From UBA8106 sp913052135 (GTDB lineage: Bacteria; Acidobacteriota; Vicinamibacteria; Vicinamibacterales; UBA823): a stretch of DNA of 64,000 bases. Under the pieces are notes generated by a model. The model made no database searches, was not told the DNA's origin, and saw nothing but the letters and a program-made list of their open reading frames with translations. Position numbers and translations under genes: made by a program. The stretch covers positions 1 to 64,000 of the forward strand of contig CAJXDY010000008.1 of assembly GCA_913052135.1 (NCBI GenBank), in the 5' to 3' direction. Shown here piece after piece: positions 25,486-34,860 of this stretch (its first letter is position 1; each line of letters begins with the position of its first letter).

Positions 25486-27375
25486 ATGCGTCATGCAAAA
25501 CAGATAGGCCAGGCGGTAGTTGGAGCGCTCGTGGCGATGGTGTTGACGGGGACGATAGCGCGGAGTCAACCTGTAGATCCGGCTTTCGATGTCAGGCTGC
25601 ACTATGACAAAGCCGACTACATGGTGCCCATGCGCGATGGAACGCGCCTCTTCACGATTGTCTACACGCCGAAAGATACGTCGAAAATCTATCCGATTTT
25701 GTTGGTGCGTACCCCGTACTCGATTCCACCATACGGGCCTGACGAATATCGCGACGTGTTGGGACCCTCAACAGAGTTCGACCGCGACGGGTACATTTTT
25801 GCCTTTCAGGACGTTCGAGGAAAATTTCGGTCGGAAGGGGAGTTCCAGGTGATCAAACCCTTACGAACTGATGAGACCGGTGTGGACGAGAGTACCGATA
25901 ATTACGATACGATCGAATGGCTGCTCCAACACATACCGAATCACAATGGGCGGGTTGGCCAATGGGGAATTTCGTATTCCGGTTGGCAAACGGTGATGGG
26001 CATGATTGGCGCGCATCCGGCCTTAGCCGCATCGTCACCCCAGGCTTCTCCATCCGACATGTTTATTGGCGATGACTGGCATCACAATGGGGCCTTCCGC
26101 TTGATGTATGCGTTTGCATGGTTGTCTCGAAACGCCGCTGTGCGATCGGGTCAGACGGAACAGTTCAACTCACGATTCGATTATGGTACGAACTGGGGTT
26201 ACCGATTCTTTCTGGACGCCGGGACGTTAGCCGACATTACGGAGCGGTACTTTCAGGATCGTGTGCCGGCGTGGACCGAGTTTATGGAGCACGGGACATA
26301 CGACAAATATTGGCAGCAGCAAAATGCTCTCCTCTTTCTCGATGACATTGATCATCCGATCTTAAACGTGGCGGGCTGGTTTGATGCCGAAGATTTTTAT
26401 GGACCGATGTCGATCTATTACACACTGGAAGCCTCCAATCCAGATAACCGCAGCACGCTAGTCGTTGGACCCTGGCTCCATGGCGGGTGGCGCAGCATGG
26501 ATGGTGACGTGCTCGGTTGCGTCGAGTTTGAGTCGAAGACCTCCCATTATTTTCAACGGAACGTCCAGCATCCCTTTTTCAATTACTACCTCAAGGATGA
26601 AGGACCTTGGGCCTCGACTAGCGCTGAGGCCATAGTGTTCGAAACCGGATCGAATGTCTGGGAAACCTATGATACGTGGCCCCCGGCAGGGACTGAGTCG
26701 GCGGCCTTGTACTTTCACCCGAATGGTCGCCTCTCTTTTGAGCCGCCCACCGATTCATCAGGTGATGCGTACGATGAGTATGTGAGTGATCCGGCTAAGC
26801 CAGTCCCGTTTTCGTCAGAGATCCGTACTACCCAAGGTCATGAGTGGATGATTGAGGATCAGCGCTTTGCTTCGACACGACCCGATGTTCTTGTTTACCA
26901 AACCGAGGTGCTGACCGAAGACGTGACCCTGGCTGGTCCGATCCTTGCCACACTGTTTGCTTCAACAAGCGGAACCGACTCGGATTGGATTGTGAAGTTA
27001 ATTGACGTCTATCCCGGTGATGCCGTTGGGCAAGCCTGTCCTGTGCCGATGAGTGATTTCCAGATGCTCTTGGCGGGAGAGGTCTTCCGCGGGAAGTTTC
27101 GCAATAGTTATACGACGCCAGAGCCAATGGTGTCGGGTGAGATTACGGAACTTGAGTTCAGCCTGCGTGATCGCTATCACACCTTTAAGGCGGGACATCG
27201 GATCATGGTCCAGGTTCAGAGTACTTGGTTTCCAGTGATCGATCGAAACCCCCAGACCTTCGTTGATATCTATAAGGCGACCGCGTCCGATTTTCAGGCG
27301 AGCACGCAACGAATCTATCGGTCATCGGAACGGGCGTCCCATTTGACAGTCGGGTTGCTCCCTGGTCACGAATAA
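25486..27375 (+). CDS. CocE/NonD-family hydrolase
   Basis: A 629-residue protein. The start is ATG 25486, with GAAGGAGATC directly before it; the frame upstream to 25384 is not signal-like. A signal peptide (to RSQP) precedes the X-Pro dipeptidyl-peptidase S15-like hydrolase: RDGTRLFTIVYTPKD, FQDVRGKFRSEGEF, nucleophile elbow GQWGISYSGWQT, acid region ILNVAGWFDAEDFYG and histidine in GPWLHGGWR. The C-terminal jelly-roll domain includes TLFASTSGTDSDWIVKLIDV. The family includes cocaine esterase and acyl or peptide hydrolases. The stop overlaps the sulfatase start (TAATG), so translation of the two is coupled. Confidence 0.92.
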   Translation: MRHAKQIGQAVVGALVAMVLTGTIARSQPVDPAFDVRLHYDKADYMVPMRDGTRLFTIVYTPKDTSKIYPILLVRTPYSIPPYGPDEYRDVLGPSTEFDRDGYIFAFQDVRGKFRSEGEFQVIKPLRTDETGVDESTDNYDTIEWLLQHIPNHNGRVGQWGISYSGWQTVMGMIGAHPALAASSPQASPSDMFIGDDWHHNGAFRLMYAFAWLSRNAAVRSGQTEQFNSRFDYGTNWGYRFFLDAGTLADITERYFQDRVPAWTEFMEHGTYDKYWQQQNALLFLDDIDHPILNVAGWFDAEDFYGPMSIYYTLEASNPDNRSTLVVGPWLHGGWRSMDGDVLGCVEFESKTSHYFQRNVQHPFFNYYLKDEGPWASTSAEAIVFETGSNVWETYDTWPPAGTESAALYFHPNGRLSFEPPTDSSGDAYDEYVSDPAKPVPFSSEIRTTQGHEWMIEDQRFASTRPDVLVYQTEVLTEDVTLAGPILATLFASTSGTDSDWIVKLIDVYPGDAVGQACPVPMSDFQMLLAGEVFRGKFRNSYTTPEPMVSGEITELEFSLRDRYHTFKAGHRIMVQVQSTWFPVIDRNPQTFVDIYKATASDFQASTQRIYRSSERASHLTVGLLPGHE

Positions 27376-29027
27376 TGTTGAGTCTGTGTGATATCCAGCC
27401 TCGCTTGTTTGCTAACGCGCTCTGGTGTGTCGTGCTGGTGCTGGGTTGCAATAATCCAGTCAGCCTTGATGAGTCCAAGAACGCCAGTCAGATCGAAACC
27501 ACCAACGCTCGCCCGAACATTCTGTTACTCGTTGCCGACGACATGGGGTACACCGATCTTGGATCGTTTGGTAGTGAGATTCCGACACCGAATTTGGATG
27601 CTCTGGCGTTTGATGGCGTGCGCTTTGTGAACTTCCACGCTGCGCCCAGTTGTGCGCCGACTCGGGCCATGCTGATGTCAGGGCTGACCGGTGGTGAAGC
27701 AGGCGTGACGGACACCCTGTCTCCCGTGTTGTCAAACGACGTCGCAGCTTTACCTGCGCTCCTTCAGGATGTGGGTTACCGCACCTACATGGCCGGTAAA
27801 TGGCATCTTGGCATTGAACACGACCAGAGTCCGACCGCCCGAGGGTTCGATGCCTCGTTCGCATTGGTCCGAGGTGGGGACAGTCACTTGGGAGCTAGTC
27901 ATTTTGCACCTCAGACGGTGGCCTATCGTGAAAACGGTCAACTCGTCCAAGTTCCTGCTGACTGGTTTTCAAGCAGGCTCTACACAGACAAACTCATCGA
28001 GATGATTCGTTCTGGCGAAGATAACCCAAGCCCGTGGTTCGGGTACTTGGCGTTTACCGCACCACATTGGCCATTGCAGGTACCGGCGAACTGGCGAGAT
28101 CGGTCAGCCGACCGTTACGATGGGGGATACGACCTCCTACGAGCAGCTCGCATCAACCGCGCCCGGGAGCTTGGAATTATCCCAGATACCACCAGTGTCG
28201 AGGACTACGTCGGTCTTGCACCGGCTTGGGAGGACTTGGATGCCGAAGCGCGTCAGAAGAACGCACGGGCGATGGAGTTGTATGCGGCCATGGTCGAAAA
28301 CATGGACTACCATGTTGGTCGTCTCTTGGAGTATCTGCGAACAACCAACCAGTTCGACAACACAGTGATTCTCTTCTTCTCCGACAACGGTGCGTCTGGT
28401 TCCGATTCCAGTTTCCGACCGAGAATGCCTTGGAAGCCGGACCTCGCTTGGAATAACAGTTTGCCCAATATGGGTCAGGCAGGATCGTTTGTCGCCATTG
28501 GGCGGGGATGGGCAGAAGCGACGACAGCCCCATATCGTGATGTTAAAGGATCGCTGTACGAAGGTGGTACACGGGCTGCAGCCTTTATGCATCATGAGTC
28601 GTTCCTGCATGGTGGGAACATCGATCGTGGGTATCTGACGGTGATGGATGTACTCCCAACGTTGCTCGAGATTGGTGGAACGGTGCATCCCGGTACTGAA
28701 TTTCAAGGCCGCTCCGTCCTTCCCATCCGAGGACGGTCATTTTGGGCACGAGTGCAAGGCCGGGCGGAACCAGTGCACGGTGACAACGACGTCATACCGT
28801 GGATGAGTTCGTCCCCGAGATCTCAAGGTGCGCGAGCGGCTCTCGTGCGAGGAGACTGGAAAATTTTGCGAGAGCGAGAACCCTCCAGTGTCCCTGAGAC
28901 CGCACCTATGTGGAGGTTGTATCACTTGGCGACCGACCCAGGAGAGACAACTGATGTGGCGGCGCAGTGGCCCGACATTCTAGAAGAATTAATTGCGCTG
29001 TGGGATGTCTACGAGGCAGGACTGTAG
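27375..29027 (+). CDS. Arylsulfatase-family sulfatase (Cys type), first of three
   Basis: A 550-residue S1-family sulfatase with a lipoprotein-like leader (VLVLGCNN). NILLLVADDMGYTDLGSFG holds the metal-binding Asp pair, and CAPTR starting at Cys93 is the CxPxR formylglycine site. GKWHLG follows near 136 and FFSDNGASG gives a further metal-site Asp-Asn. It hydrolyses a sulfate ester, probably of a sulfated glycan, outside the cytoplasm. The start codon overlaps the previous stop by one base, pairing it with the CocE-like hydrolase. Cys93 needs a formylglycine-generating enzyme, which is not in this window. Confidence 0.93.
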   Translation: MLSLCDIQPRLFANALWCVVLVLGCNNPVSLDESKNASQIETTNARPNILLLVADDMGYTDLGSFGSEIPTPNLDALAFDGVRFVNFHAAPSCAPTRAMLMSGLTGGEAGVTDTLSPVLSNDVAALPALLQDVGYRTYMAGKWHLGIEHDQSPTARGFDASFALVRGGDSHLGASHFAPQTVAYRENGQLVQVPADWFSSRLYTDKLIEMIRSGEDNPSPWFGYLAFTAPHWPLQVPANWRDRSADRYDGGYDLLRAARINRARELGIIPDTTSVEDYVGLAPAWEDLDAEARQKNARAMELYAAMVENMDYHVGRLLEYLRTTNQFDNTVILFFSDNGASGSDSSFRPRMPWKPDLAWNNSLPNMGQAGSFVAIGRGWAEATTAPYRDVKGSLYEGGTRAAAFMHHESFLHGGNIDRGYLTVMDVLPTLLEIGGTVHPGTEFQGRSVLPIRGRSFWARVQGRAEPVHGDNDVIPWMSSSPRSQGARAALVRGDWKILREREPSSVPETAPMWRLYHLATDPGETTDVAAQWPDILEELIALWDVYEAGL

Positions 29028-29057
29028 CGTAACATTTGTAGTAGGAGACATATTTTT

Positions 29058-30449
29058 GTGAGACGGACAAAAATTATCGCGACGATTGGACCCGCAAGTG
29101 ACACCGACGAGGCAGTCGATGCCCTGATAGCAGCTGGTGTCGACATCTTTCGGATTAACTTTTCTCATGGCGATCGCGCAACCCAGCAACGAATGTATGA
29201 ACGTATTCGTGCCGCAGCGGACCGGGCTGGTCAGTTGGTCGCTATTATGCAGGATCTGGCTGGTCCGAAAATTCGTACAGGTCAATTGAATGAAGGCAAT
29301 GCTGTGCGGTTACAGGAAGGCGCGACGCTGCGCATCGCTACTGGAGAATTTGTGGGTACGGCGGACCGCCTCTCTACCACCTTTGCTGGTCTGGCGAAAG
29401 CGGTGACGGCTGGGACACGTTTATTACTTGACGATGGGCGTATTGAACTCCGTGTGTGTGACAGTGATGGGTCTGAAGTTGTCACCGAAGTGGTCCATGG
29501 TGGCGTGCTAGGAGAGCACAAAGGCATTAATGCGCCTGGTGTCGAGCTCGCGGCCTCGGCACTCACGGAAAAGGATGTCGACGATCTGAAATTTGGCGTG
29601 AGTCTTGGTGTTGATTTCGCGGCAGTGAGCTTTGTCCAAACGGCAGAGGACTTACAACGCGCGCGCGAGGTGGCGGGATCGGCCGTGGCACTGGTCGCGA
29701 AGATCGAACGTCCTCAGGCGGTAGAACGATTCAGCGAGATTCTAGAGGTGGCGGACGCGGTTATGGTGGCGCGCGGTGATCTCGGGTTGGAGATTCCTCT
29801 GGAACATGTCCCCCGAGTGCAAAAGGAATTGACCCAGCAGGCCCGATCCGTTGGGATTCCAGTGATTGTTGCGACACAGGTACTCGATACCATGCGATTC
29901 GAGCCACGCCCAACGAGGGCTGAGGTGAATGATGCGGCGAATGCGGTCTACGATGGAGTGGATGCCATCATGCTGGCAGGCGAAACCGCAGTCGGTGAAT
30001 TTCCTGTGCTGACAGTTGACACACTTGCCTCGGTGATCGTCGATGCTGAGAGTGTGCCGCCGACGGCGCAGCCTTCTCCAAGTACGCCGGGTCAACATCA
30101 TGGTCGTGCGCTTTGTGAAGCCGCTCTGAAACTGGCGACGTCGTTTCGGGCGGCCGTGATTGTAGCGGTAACTCGCCACGGTGCAACGGCGCAACAACTG
30201 GCAGCGCTCAGACCACCAGTACCAATTTTTGCCGTGACCGATGATCCCGCGATTGCGCGCCGACTCACGTTGTCCTGGGGTGTAGCATCCTCTATTTTAG
30301 GTGCGTCCGAGTTAGACACAGGCTCAATTCAGCAAACACTCTTGCGGCAAGAAACCCTACGGTCGGGTGATACCGTTGTCTTTGTTAGAGTCCATTCCGA
30401 TCTGACGCTGGCCGCTGGAAATTTGCTTCAACTGCAAACACTTCCATAA
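29058..30449 (+). CDS. pyk: Pyruvate kinase
   Basis: A 463-residue protein with a GTG start (AGGAGA upstream). RTKIIATIGPASD and FRINFSHG are the N-terminal active-site segments; QDLAGPKIRTG, AKIERPQAV with the catalytic Lys, MVARGDLGLEIPLE and MLAGETAVGEFP follow. The C-terminal regulatory-like domain covers about 340-463. It converts phosphoenolpyruvate and ADP to pyruvate and ATP in the cytoplasm. It is the only central-metabolism enzyme in a run of exported proteins and is placed 30 bp after the sulfatase. Confidence 0.96.
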   Translation: MRRTKIIATIGPASDTDEAVDALIAAGVDIFRINFSHGDRATQQRMYERIRAAADRAGQLVAIMQDLAGPKIRTGQLNEGNAVRLQEGATLRIATGEFVGTADRLSTTFAGLAKAVTAGTRLLLDDGRIELRVCDSDGSEVVTEVVHGGVLGEHKGINAPGVELAASALTEKDVDDLKFGVSLGVDFAAVSFVQTAEDLQRAREVAGSAVALVAKIERPQAVERFSEILEVADAVMVARGDLGLEIPLEHVPRVQKELTQQARSVGIPVIVATQVLDTMRFEPRPTRAEVNDAANAVYDGVDAIMLAGETAVGEFPVLTVDTLASVIVDAESVPPTAQPSPSTPGQHHGRALCEAALKLATSFRAAVIVAVTRHGATAQQLAALRPPVPIFAVTDDPAIARRLTLSWGVASSILGASELDTGSIQQTLLRQETLRSGDTVVFVRVHSDLTLAAGNLLQLQTLP

Positions 30450-30486
30450 CGCACGTGACAAGCTGATTTACACACCGGGGGGAGCA

Positions 30487-30870
30487 GTGGCGTATTGGTT
30501 GGGATTGCTCGCGGATATTGTAGTCGTCGCCCATATGGCTTTTGTGATCTTTGTGGTGGTTGGGGGGTTAGCCGTATATTGGCGGCCATGGGTTTTGTGG
30601 GTGCATATACCAGCCGTTCTTTGGGGTGTCAGTATTGAGTGGGCTGGCGCAGTCTGTCCGTTGACACTGGTGGAGAACTGGCTAAGAAATCAGGCGGGCG
30701 AGGCCGGCTATGCTGGTGACTTTATTCAACAGTATCTATTGCCGACACTGTATCCCGCAGATTTGACGCGGGAGATTCAAATTGTGTTGGGCGCGGCAGC
30801 TCTCGGGATCAACATCGGTGTGTACTTCTCGCTGTGGAGTCGGCGGCGTTGCGATTCTATTGGACCATAG
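30487..30870 (+). CDS. DUF2784-family membrane protein
   Basis: A 127-residue protein with a GTG start at 30487 (GGGGGGAG upstream). There are three to four hydrophobic segments: ADIVVVAHMAFVIFVVVGGLA (11-31), WVLWVHIPAVLWGVSIEW and LGAAALGINIGVYFSL. The pattern HMAFVIFVV, WRP, E-W-x-G-x-x-CPLT and EN-x-LR is that of DUF2784. Function unknown. It follows the pyruvate kinase gene by 37 bp and may share its transcript. Confidence 0.88.
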   Translation: MAYWLGLLADIVVVAHMAFVIFVVVGGLAVYWRPWVLWVHIPAVLWGVSIEWAGAVCPLTLVENWLRNQAGEAGYAGDFIQQYLLPTLYPADLTREIQIVLGAAALGINIGVYFSLWSRRRCDSIGP

Positions 30871-30925
30871 CTTCGTTTAATCACGCATTGCGACTAGGAC
30901 AGAAGCCGCCGGCGAGTACCACAGG

Positions 30926-32098
30926 TTATTGCTTGCCAAGCGTGGGACCTCCCGTGTCAACCTGATTGGGCACTCGGTCGGCTGCAGCAGGCAAGGGTGG
31001 AAAAGGTGCGTGTGGTTCGTCTTGGTACCAATATGCCACCGTGTACCAATTATCTGCCCGATGGTTACCGTGTCCGTGCTCCATGGTGACACGAATGGAA
31101 TCCTGGAAGGCGACCGGTGACTCGGTGTGATGGCGGTAGACCATCCATTCAGCTCCGCGGTTGTCTCCGCCATTCATCGGATTACCGTAACGCTGGAACG
31201 CGAATGTGGGTTTGGCGTGTCCAAACGGGTTGATACCACAGCCGCCGTAACACCAGGCGCCTAGGTAGTAATCCTCAGAGCCGGTTCCAAGAATCTGTGG
31301 TGCAGTGGCACCATCAATGAAGATCATTTCGTCGCCAGCTCCCCACCAGTCGCCCTGATTTTGTAAGATGCTGTGGGTGACGCCAACGTAGTGCCCGCGT
31401 CCTTCGGTTTCAAGGATGACGTAGTTGTCTTCACCGTTGAGGTTGGCGTTGTCTGCAATAATGGGATCCATAGTCAAATTCCAGTCAGTCGTCCAGACTT
31501 CTGGTGGGGCAGCCTGTCGGTACTGTGCGTGAAAATATGCCAAGTTGTCGTCCAGACTCAGATGTTTCTCGTAATCGATGTTGTAGTAGTACGCGCTAAT
31601 TGGCTGTTCACCTTCATTGGTTACTGTAATCCTCGCGGACTCATGAAATGGCATTGGGAAGAATGTGTTGAGTGCCTTCAACGCTCCGACGGACAAGAGG
31701 GATGATTCGTAGACAAAGTACTGGCCGAGGCCAAGGCCGAAGAAGTCGCCGATGGGTGCTTCCACGCTCGGCTCGGTTTCGCCATCCCAGTACATGCGGA
31801 GTACGATTTTTTTCAAGTGATACCACTCTGGGGAGTCGAGCGTAATCCAGATATGGCTGATGATAGCCGGCCCTTCGATTTCAGCCATGATCCGGGTTTC
31901 TCCTGGACCGATGGGATTGATGCGCCCACCGTCGTCGTTGCGACCGGAGCGATCGTAACTGGACACGCGATGGTTTTCGTAACTGCGGAACCGAGCGAGG
32001 TCGCTCAACTCATTACCCACCGGCTGCGCCTCTGCCAGGTGGACCGACACAATGAGCACGGCGAGTATCAGGTGTCCGTACGTTCGTGCATAGATCAT
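30926..32098 (-). CDS. DUF2961/GH172-family protein
   Basis: A 390-residue protein with a signal peptide (to HLAEAQ). DUF2961 features: SYDRSGRNDDGGRI near 46, ISHIWITLDSPEW, VEAPIGDFFGLGLGQ and ILGTGSEDYYLGAWCYGG near 273. DUF2961 proteins are now placed in glycoside hydrolase family 172, which includes difructose-dianhydride and arabinofuranose-active enzymes. The two acidic residues in GSEDYY and one in IGDFFG fit conserved positions, but catalytic assignment cannot be settled by eye. With GH127 it indicates furanoside degradation. Confidence 0.87.
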   Translation of the reverse strand: MIYARTYGHLILAVLIVSVHLAEAQPVGNELSDLARFRSYENHRVSSYDRSGRNDDGGRINPIGPGETRIMAEIEGPAIISHIWITLDSPEWYHLKKIVLRMYWDGETEPSVEAPIGDFFGLGLGQYFVYESSLLSVGALKALNTFFPMPFHESARITVTNEGEQPISAYYYNIDYEKHLSLDDNLAYFHAQYRQAAPPEVWTTDWNLTMDPIIADNANLNGEDNYVILETEGRGHYVGVTHSILQNQGDWWGAGDEMIFIDGATAPQILGTGSEDYYLGAWCYGGCGINPFGHAKPTFAFQRYGNPMNGGDNRGAEWMVYRHHTESPVAFQDSIRVTMEHGHGNHRADNWYTVAYWYQDEPHAPFPPLPAAADRVPNQVDTGGPTLGKQ

Positions 32099-32185
32099 GG
32101 TCAGAGTCCTTCCTTGGTTCGATACTAATAAATAAATGGGCTTTTGAATTTCACTTGCGTGGACGTCACGGAGTTGATAGTACCA

Positions 32186-32204
32186 CGGGAAGAATCAATT
32201 CCCG
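32186..32204. promoter_or_regulatory. Inverted repeat in the 5' leader of the PHP hydrolase gene
   Basis: CGGGAA and TTCCCG form a perfect 6-bp inverted repeat with a 7-nt centre, 22 bp before the ATG at 32226 and just before the unusually long Shine-Dalgarno run GGAGGAGGAGGAG (about 32210-32222). It could be an operator or an RNA hairpin, and may control the whole downstream gene set. Six base pairs can also arise by chance. Confidence 0.3.
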
Positions 32205-32225
32205 AGACGGAGGAGGAGGAGTGTA

Positions 32226-33911
32226 ATGCGCACAGCAAGAGAGAGTACTTGGCGAGTAACGTGCCGTAAACCGTTCGTACGGCGACTCGCTCTGCTCGGC
32301 GCCCTGTTGCTGATAGTCGCTGGTTCGATGTTGCTGAAGTCTGAGACGATTGCCTTTTGGCAGGTTGGTAGTGGGACTGGACGCCTGACGATGACGATTG
32401 TCGACGATACAACAGGAGTTTCCACTCCGGTTCGCATTCAGTTGACCAATGTGCAGGGTGAACCTGTGGTCCCACCGGATAACGCACTCGCCGTCATGTG
32501 GGGCCGGTTCGATGCGGCAGAGGATTTCGCCTCGTTACCAAACGGTGACTTTTATACGGAAGGTGCGTTTGAGTTAACGTTGCCGGCAGGGATCTATCAG
32601 TTGAGGATCTCGAAAGGGTATGAGTACCTCGAACAGGAACATGAAGTCGTCATTGCGCCGGACGAAGAGGTTCTGGAAACCTACCGGATGGCCCGTTGGG
32701 TAGACATGCCGTCGCGCGGCTGGGTATCGGCAGACGGTCACATTCATCTTCGACGGTCGCCACGCGATAACTCGTCAATTCTCGGGTGGATTGCGGCTGA
32801 GGATCTGCAGGTAGGTACTCTTCTGCAGATGGGTGACTTTTGGGCGACCTATTACTCACAGTATGCGTGGGGCCTCGACGGGGTCTATCACGTGGAAGAC
32901 CGTTTGTTGGCGTCGGGGCAGGAAGACCCTCGGACGCACGAGCGGGGGCATACGATCTCATTAGCTGCTGATGACTTCGTACGCCTCGAGGATCCTGCAC
33001 TCAGCCAGGGTCCGAGTGGGTATTATTATTATGATCAGGTGTTTGACCGGATTCATGAACTGGGTGGTATGACGGGCTATGCGCACCAAGCCGTAACATT
33101 TCATGGCTATCGTGGTCTGACGCTCGACGTCCTTCGCGATAAAGTCGATTTCTTGGAGTTGTTGCAGTTCTGCGCGGCAGACGGGCCTCTCCATACGAAC
33201 CATTATTATCATTTCCTCAATCTTGGGTTTGAGTTGACCGCAACGGCCGGATCGGATTTTCCGTGGTGTGGTCGATCTCCGAATAGTGCCGATTCGAGAA
33301 TCGGCGACGCACGTTTTTACGCCTACGTGGGCGATGAGTTCACTTTCGAGACTTGGCGCGAGAGTGTGCGTGACGGGCACACCTTTGTTACCAGTGGTCC
33401 GATCGTTGAATTGACAGTCAACGAAGCAATGCCTGGTGACCGAGTTGATGTGGCATCCGGGTCGACGCTCAGAATTACCGCGCGCGCTCAAGGGCATGCC
33501 ACGCAGATCCCATTGGAGGAGCTTGAGATTGTGGCTCACGGAGCAGTCATCGAATCGGTGTCAGCTCGCGATCCGAATCAGTCGTCAGAACGTCTTGCGG
33601 TGACCATGAGTCTCCCGGTGGATCACGGTGTCTGGATTGCCGCCCGCACGAGAGCTGGCCCGACGCAAATAGCGCATTCAACGCCAGTGTATGTGACCGT
33701 GTCGGGTTCAGGCTTTCACAGTCCGGACACGCTTGAGGAGTATCTTGATTTAAGCGGGCAGTATCTCGATGAACTGCAGGAAGAAATTGCTCAGCCGAAC
33801 GATTCACTTGACCATCTAGCTTGGCGAGATCGTGACGGATTGGAAGAACAGATTGCCGAAACCCGAGAGGTGATTGCAAAACTTCGGCGGGAACTCGGCG
33901 ACGGAGAATAA
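32226..33911 (+). CDS. CehA/McbA-type PHP-domain metallohydrolase
   Basis: A 561-residue protein with an N-terminal membrane or signal segment (about 18-36). An all-beta carboxypeptidase-regulatory-like domain covers about 55-165. The PHP domain follows: GWVSADGHIHLRRSP near 170-184 with the HxH metal pair, GMTGYAHQAVTFHGY near 280, and GSDFPWCGRSP near 343. A C-terminal beta and coiled-helical tail (about 505-561, YLDELQEEIAQ and LEEQIAETREVIAKLRREL) closes it. CehA/McbA relatives hydrolyse carbaryl esters or bind metals; the natural substrate here is unknown. It is 43 bp upstream of the lipid-like cluster and could be its first gene. Confidence 0.87.
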   Translation: MRTARESTWRVTCRKPFVRRLALLGALLLIVAGSMLLKSETIAFWQVGSGTGRLTMTIVDDTTGVSTPVRIQLTNVQGEPVVPPDNALAVMWGRFDAAEDFASLPNGDFYTEGAFELTLPAGIYQLRISKGYEYLEQEHEVVIAPDEEVLETYRMARWVDMPSRGWVSADGHIHLRRSPRDNSSILGWIAAEDLQVGTLLQMGDFWATYYSQYAWGLDGVYHVEDRLLASGQEDPRTHERGHTISLAADDFVRLEDPALSQGPSGYYYYDQVFDRIHELGGMTGYAHQAVTFHGYRGLTLDVLRDKVDFLELLQFCAADGPLHTNHYYHFLNLGFELTATAGSDFPWCGRSPNSADSRIGDARFYAYVGDEFTFETWRESVRDGHTFVTSGPIVELTVNEAMPGDRVDVASGSTLRITARAQGHATQIPLEELEIVAHGAVIESVSARDPNQSSERLAVTMSLPVDHGVWIAARTRAGPTQIAHSTPVYVTVSGSGFHSPDTLEEYLDLSGQYLDELQEEIAQPNDSLDHLAWRDRDGLEEQIAETREVIAKLRRELGDGE

Positions 33912-33954
33912 TTTGGTACGTCGAATTACGTTCGCGAGGCAATAAAGGTGGCGC

Positions 33955-34860
33955 ATGGAACCTGACACAAGACATTTCGGTATCCTGTCAAAAGTTGCTT
34001 TCCCGGCGACGATGTTAGGTGCTTTCGCGGTAAATGCCACGCTAGTGTCGATGGGATGGTCGATCCTGGGAGCTTCGTATGTTGCGGTCGTGTTGGCGGC
34101 AGCTGCCGTCACGTGTTTTGAGTTCGTCATTCCCTATGACAAATCCTGGCAACCGCGGTGGACCGATGTAAAGAATGACCTATTGTTCATGGTTACGATT
34201 CAGATGGTGCTCCCGCAAGTACTCGGATTGGTGGTGGCATTGACGGCGCTTGGATACTTCGACTCTCTCGATTGGTCGCTCGGGCAAGTGTGGCCTAGCC
34301 AGTGGCCGTTGATTCTTCAAGTAGCTTTGATGCTCTTGACGGCCGAACTGTTTCGGTACCCGCTGCATGTCGCGGCGCATAACACCAAAACCCTGTGGCG
34401 ACTTCACGCAGTGCATCATTCACCCAAGAAGCTCTACTGGCTCAATGTTGGGCGGTTTCATCCTGTCGAAAAGGCACTGCAGTATTCGCTCGACACCCTG
34501 CCGTTTTTGTTGGTTGGTGTCGGTGGGGATGTTGTCGCCCTCTATTTTCTCTTCTATGCAATCAACGGCTTTTACCAGCATTCCAATGTTGATGTCTGTT
34601 ACGGGCCTCTCAATTATTTAGTGAGTGGACCTGAATTGCATCGTTGGCACCATTCGAAGCTGGTGGATGAATCGAATCGCAACTACGGCAATAACCTGAT
34701 TGTCTGGGACCTTCTGTTTGGCACTTGGTTCTTACCAAAACGTATGCGGGTCGGCAAGTTAGGTCTCTTTAATCGTGATTACCCGTTGGACTTTGTCGGC
34801 CAGATGACGGCACCTCTAACCCCGGGTCTCGACAAGCAGTCACCACCTCATGATCGCTAA
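33955..34860 (+). CDS. Fatty-acid hydroxylase/sterol desaturase superfamily membrane enzyme
   Basis: A 301-residue protein with four or more membrane segments (about 15-55, 75-100, 118-133 and 183-203). The di-iron histidine clusters are intact: H138xxxH142, H151xxH154H155, QHSN with His209, and H229xxH232H233. The family inserts oxygen or a double bond into lipid chains or sterols in the inner membrane. First gene of the coupled cluster: its last 11 bases overlap the GH3-like gene. The gene order suggests it hydroxylates the acid, or the product, handled by the next enzymes. Confidence 0.9.
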   Translation: MEPDTRHFGILSKVAFPATMLGAFAVNATLVSMGWSILGASYVAVVLAAAAVTCFEFVIPYDKSWQPRWTDVKNDLLFMVTIQMVLPQVLGLVVALTALGYFDSLDWSLGQVWPSQWPLILQVALMLLTAELFRYPLHVAAHNTKTLWRLHAVHHSPKKLYWLNVGRFHPVEKALQYSLDTLPFLLVGVGGDVVALYFLFYAINGFYQHSNVDVCYGPLNYLVSGPELHRWHHSKLVDESNRNYGNNLIVWDLLFGTWFLPKRMRVGKLGLFNRDYPLDFVGQMTAPLTPGLDKQSPPHDR

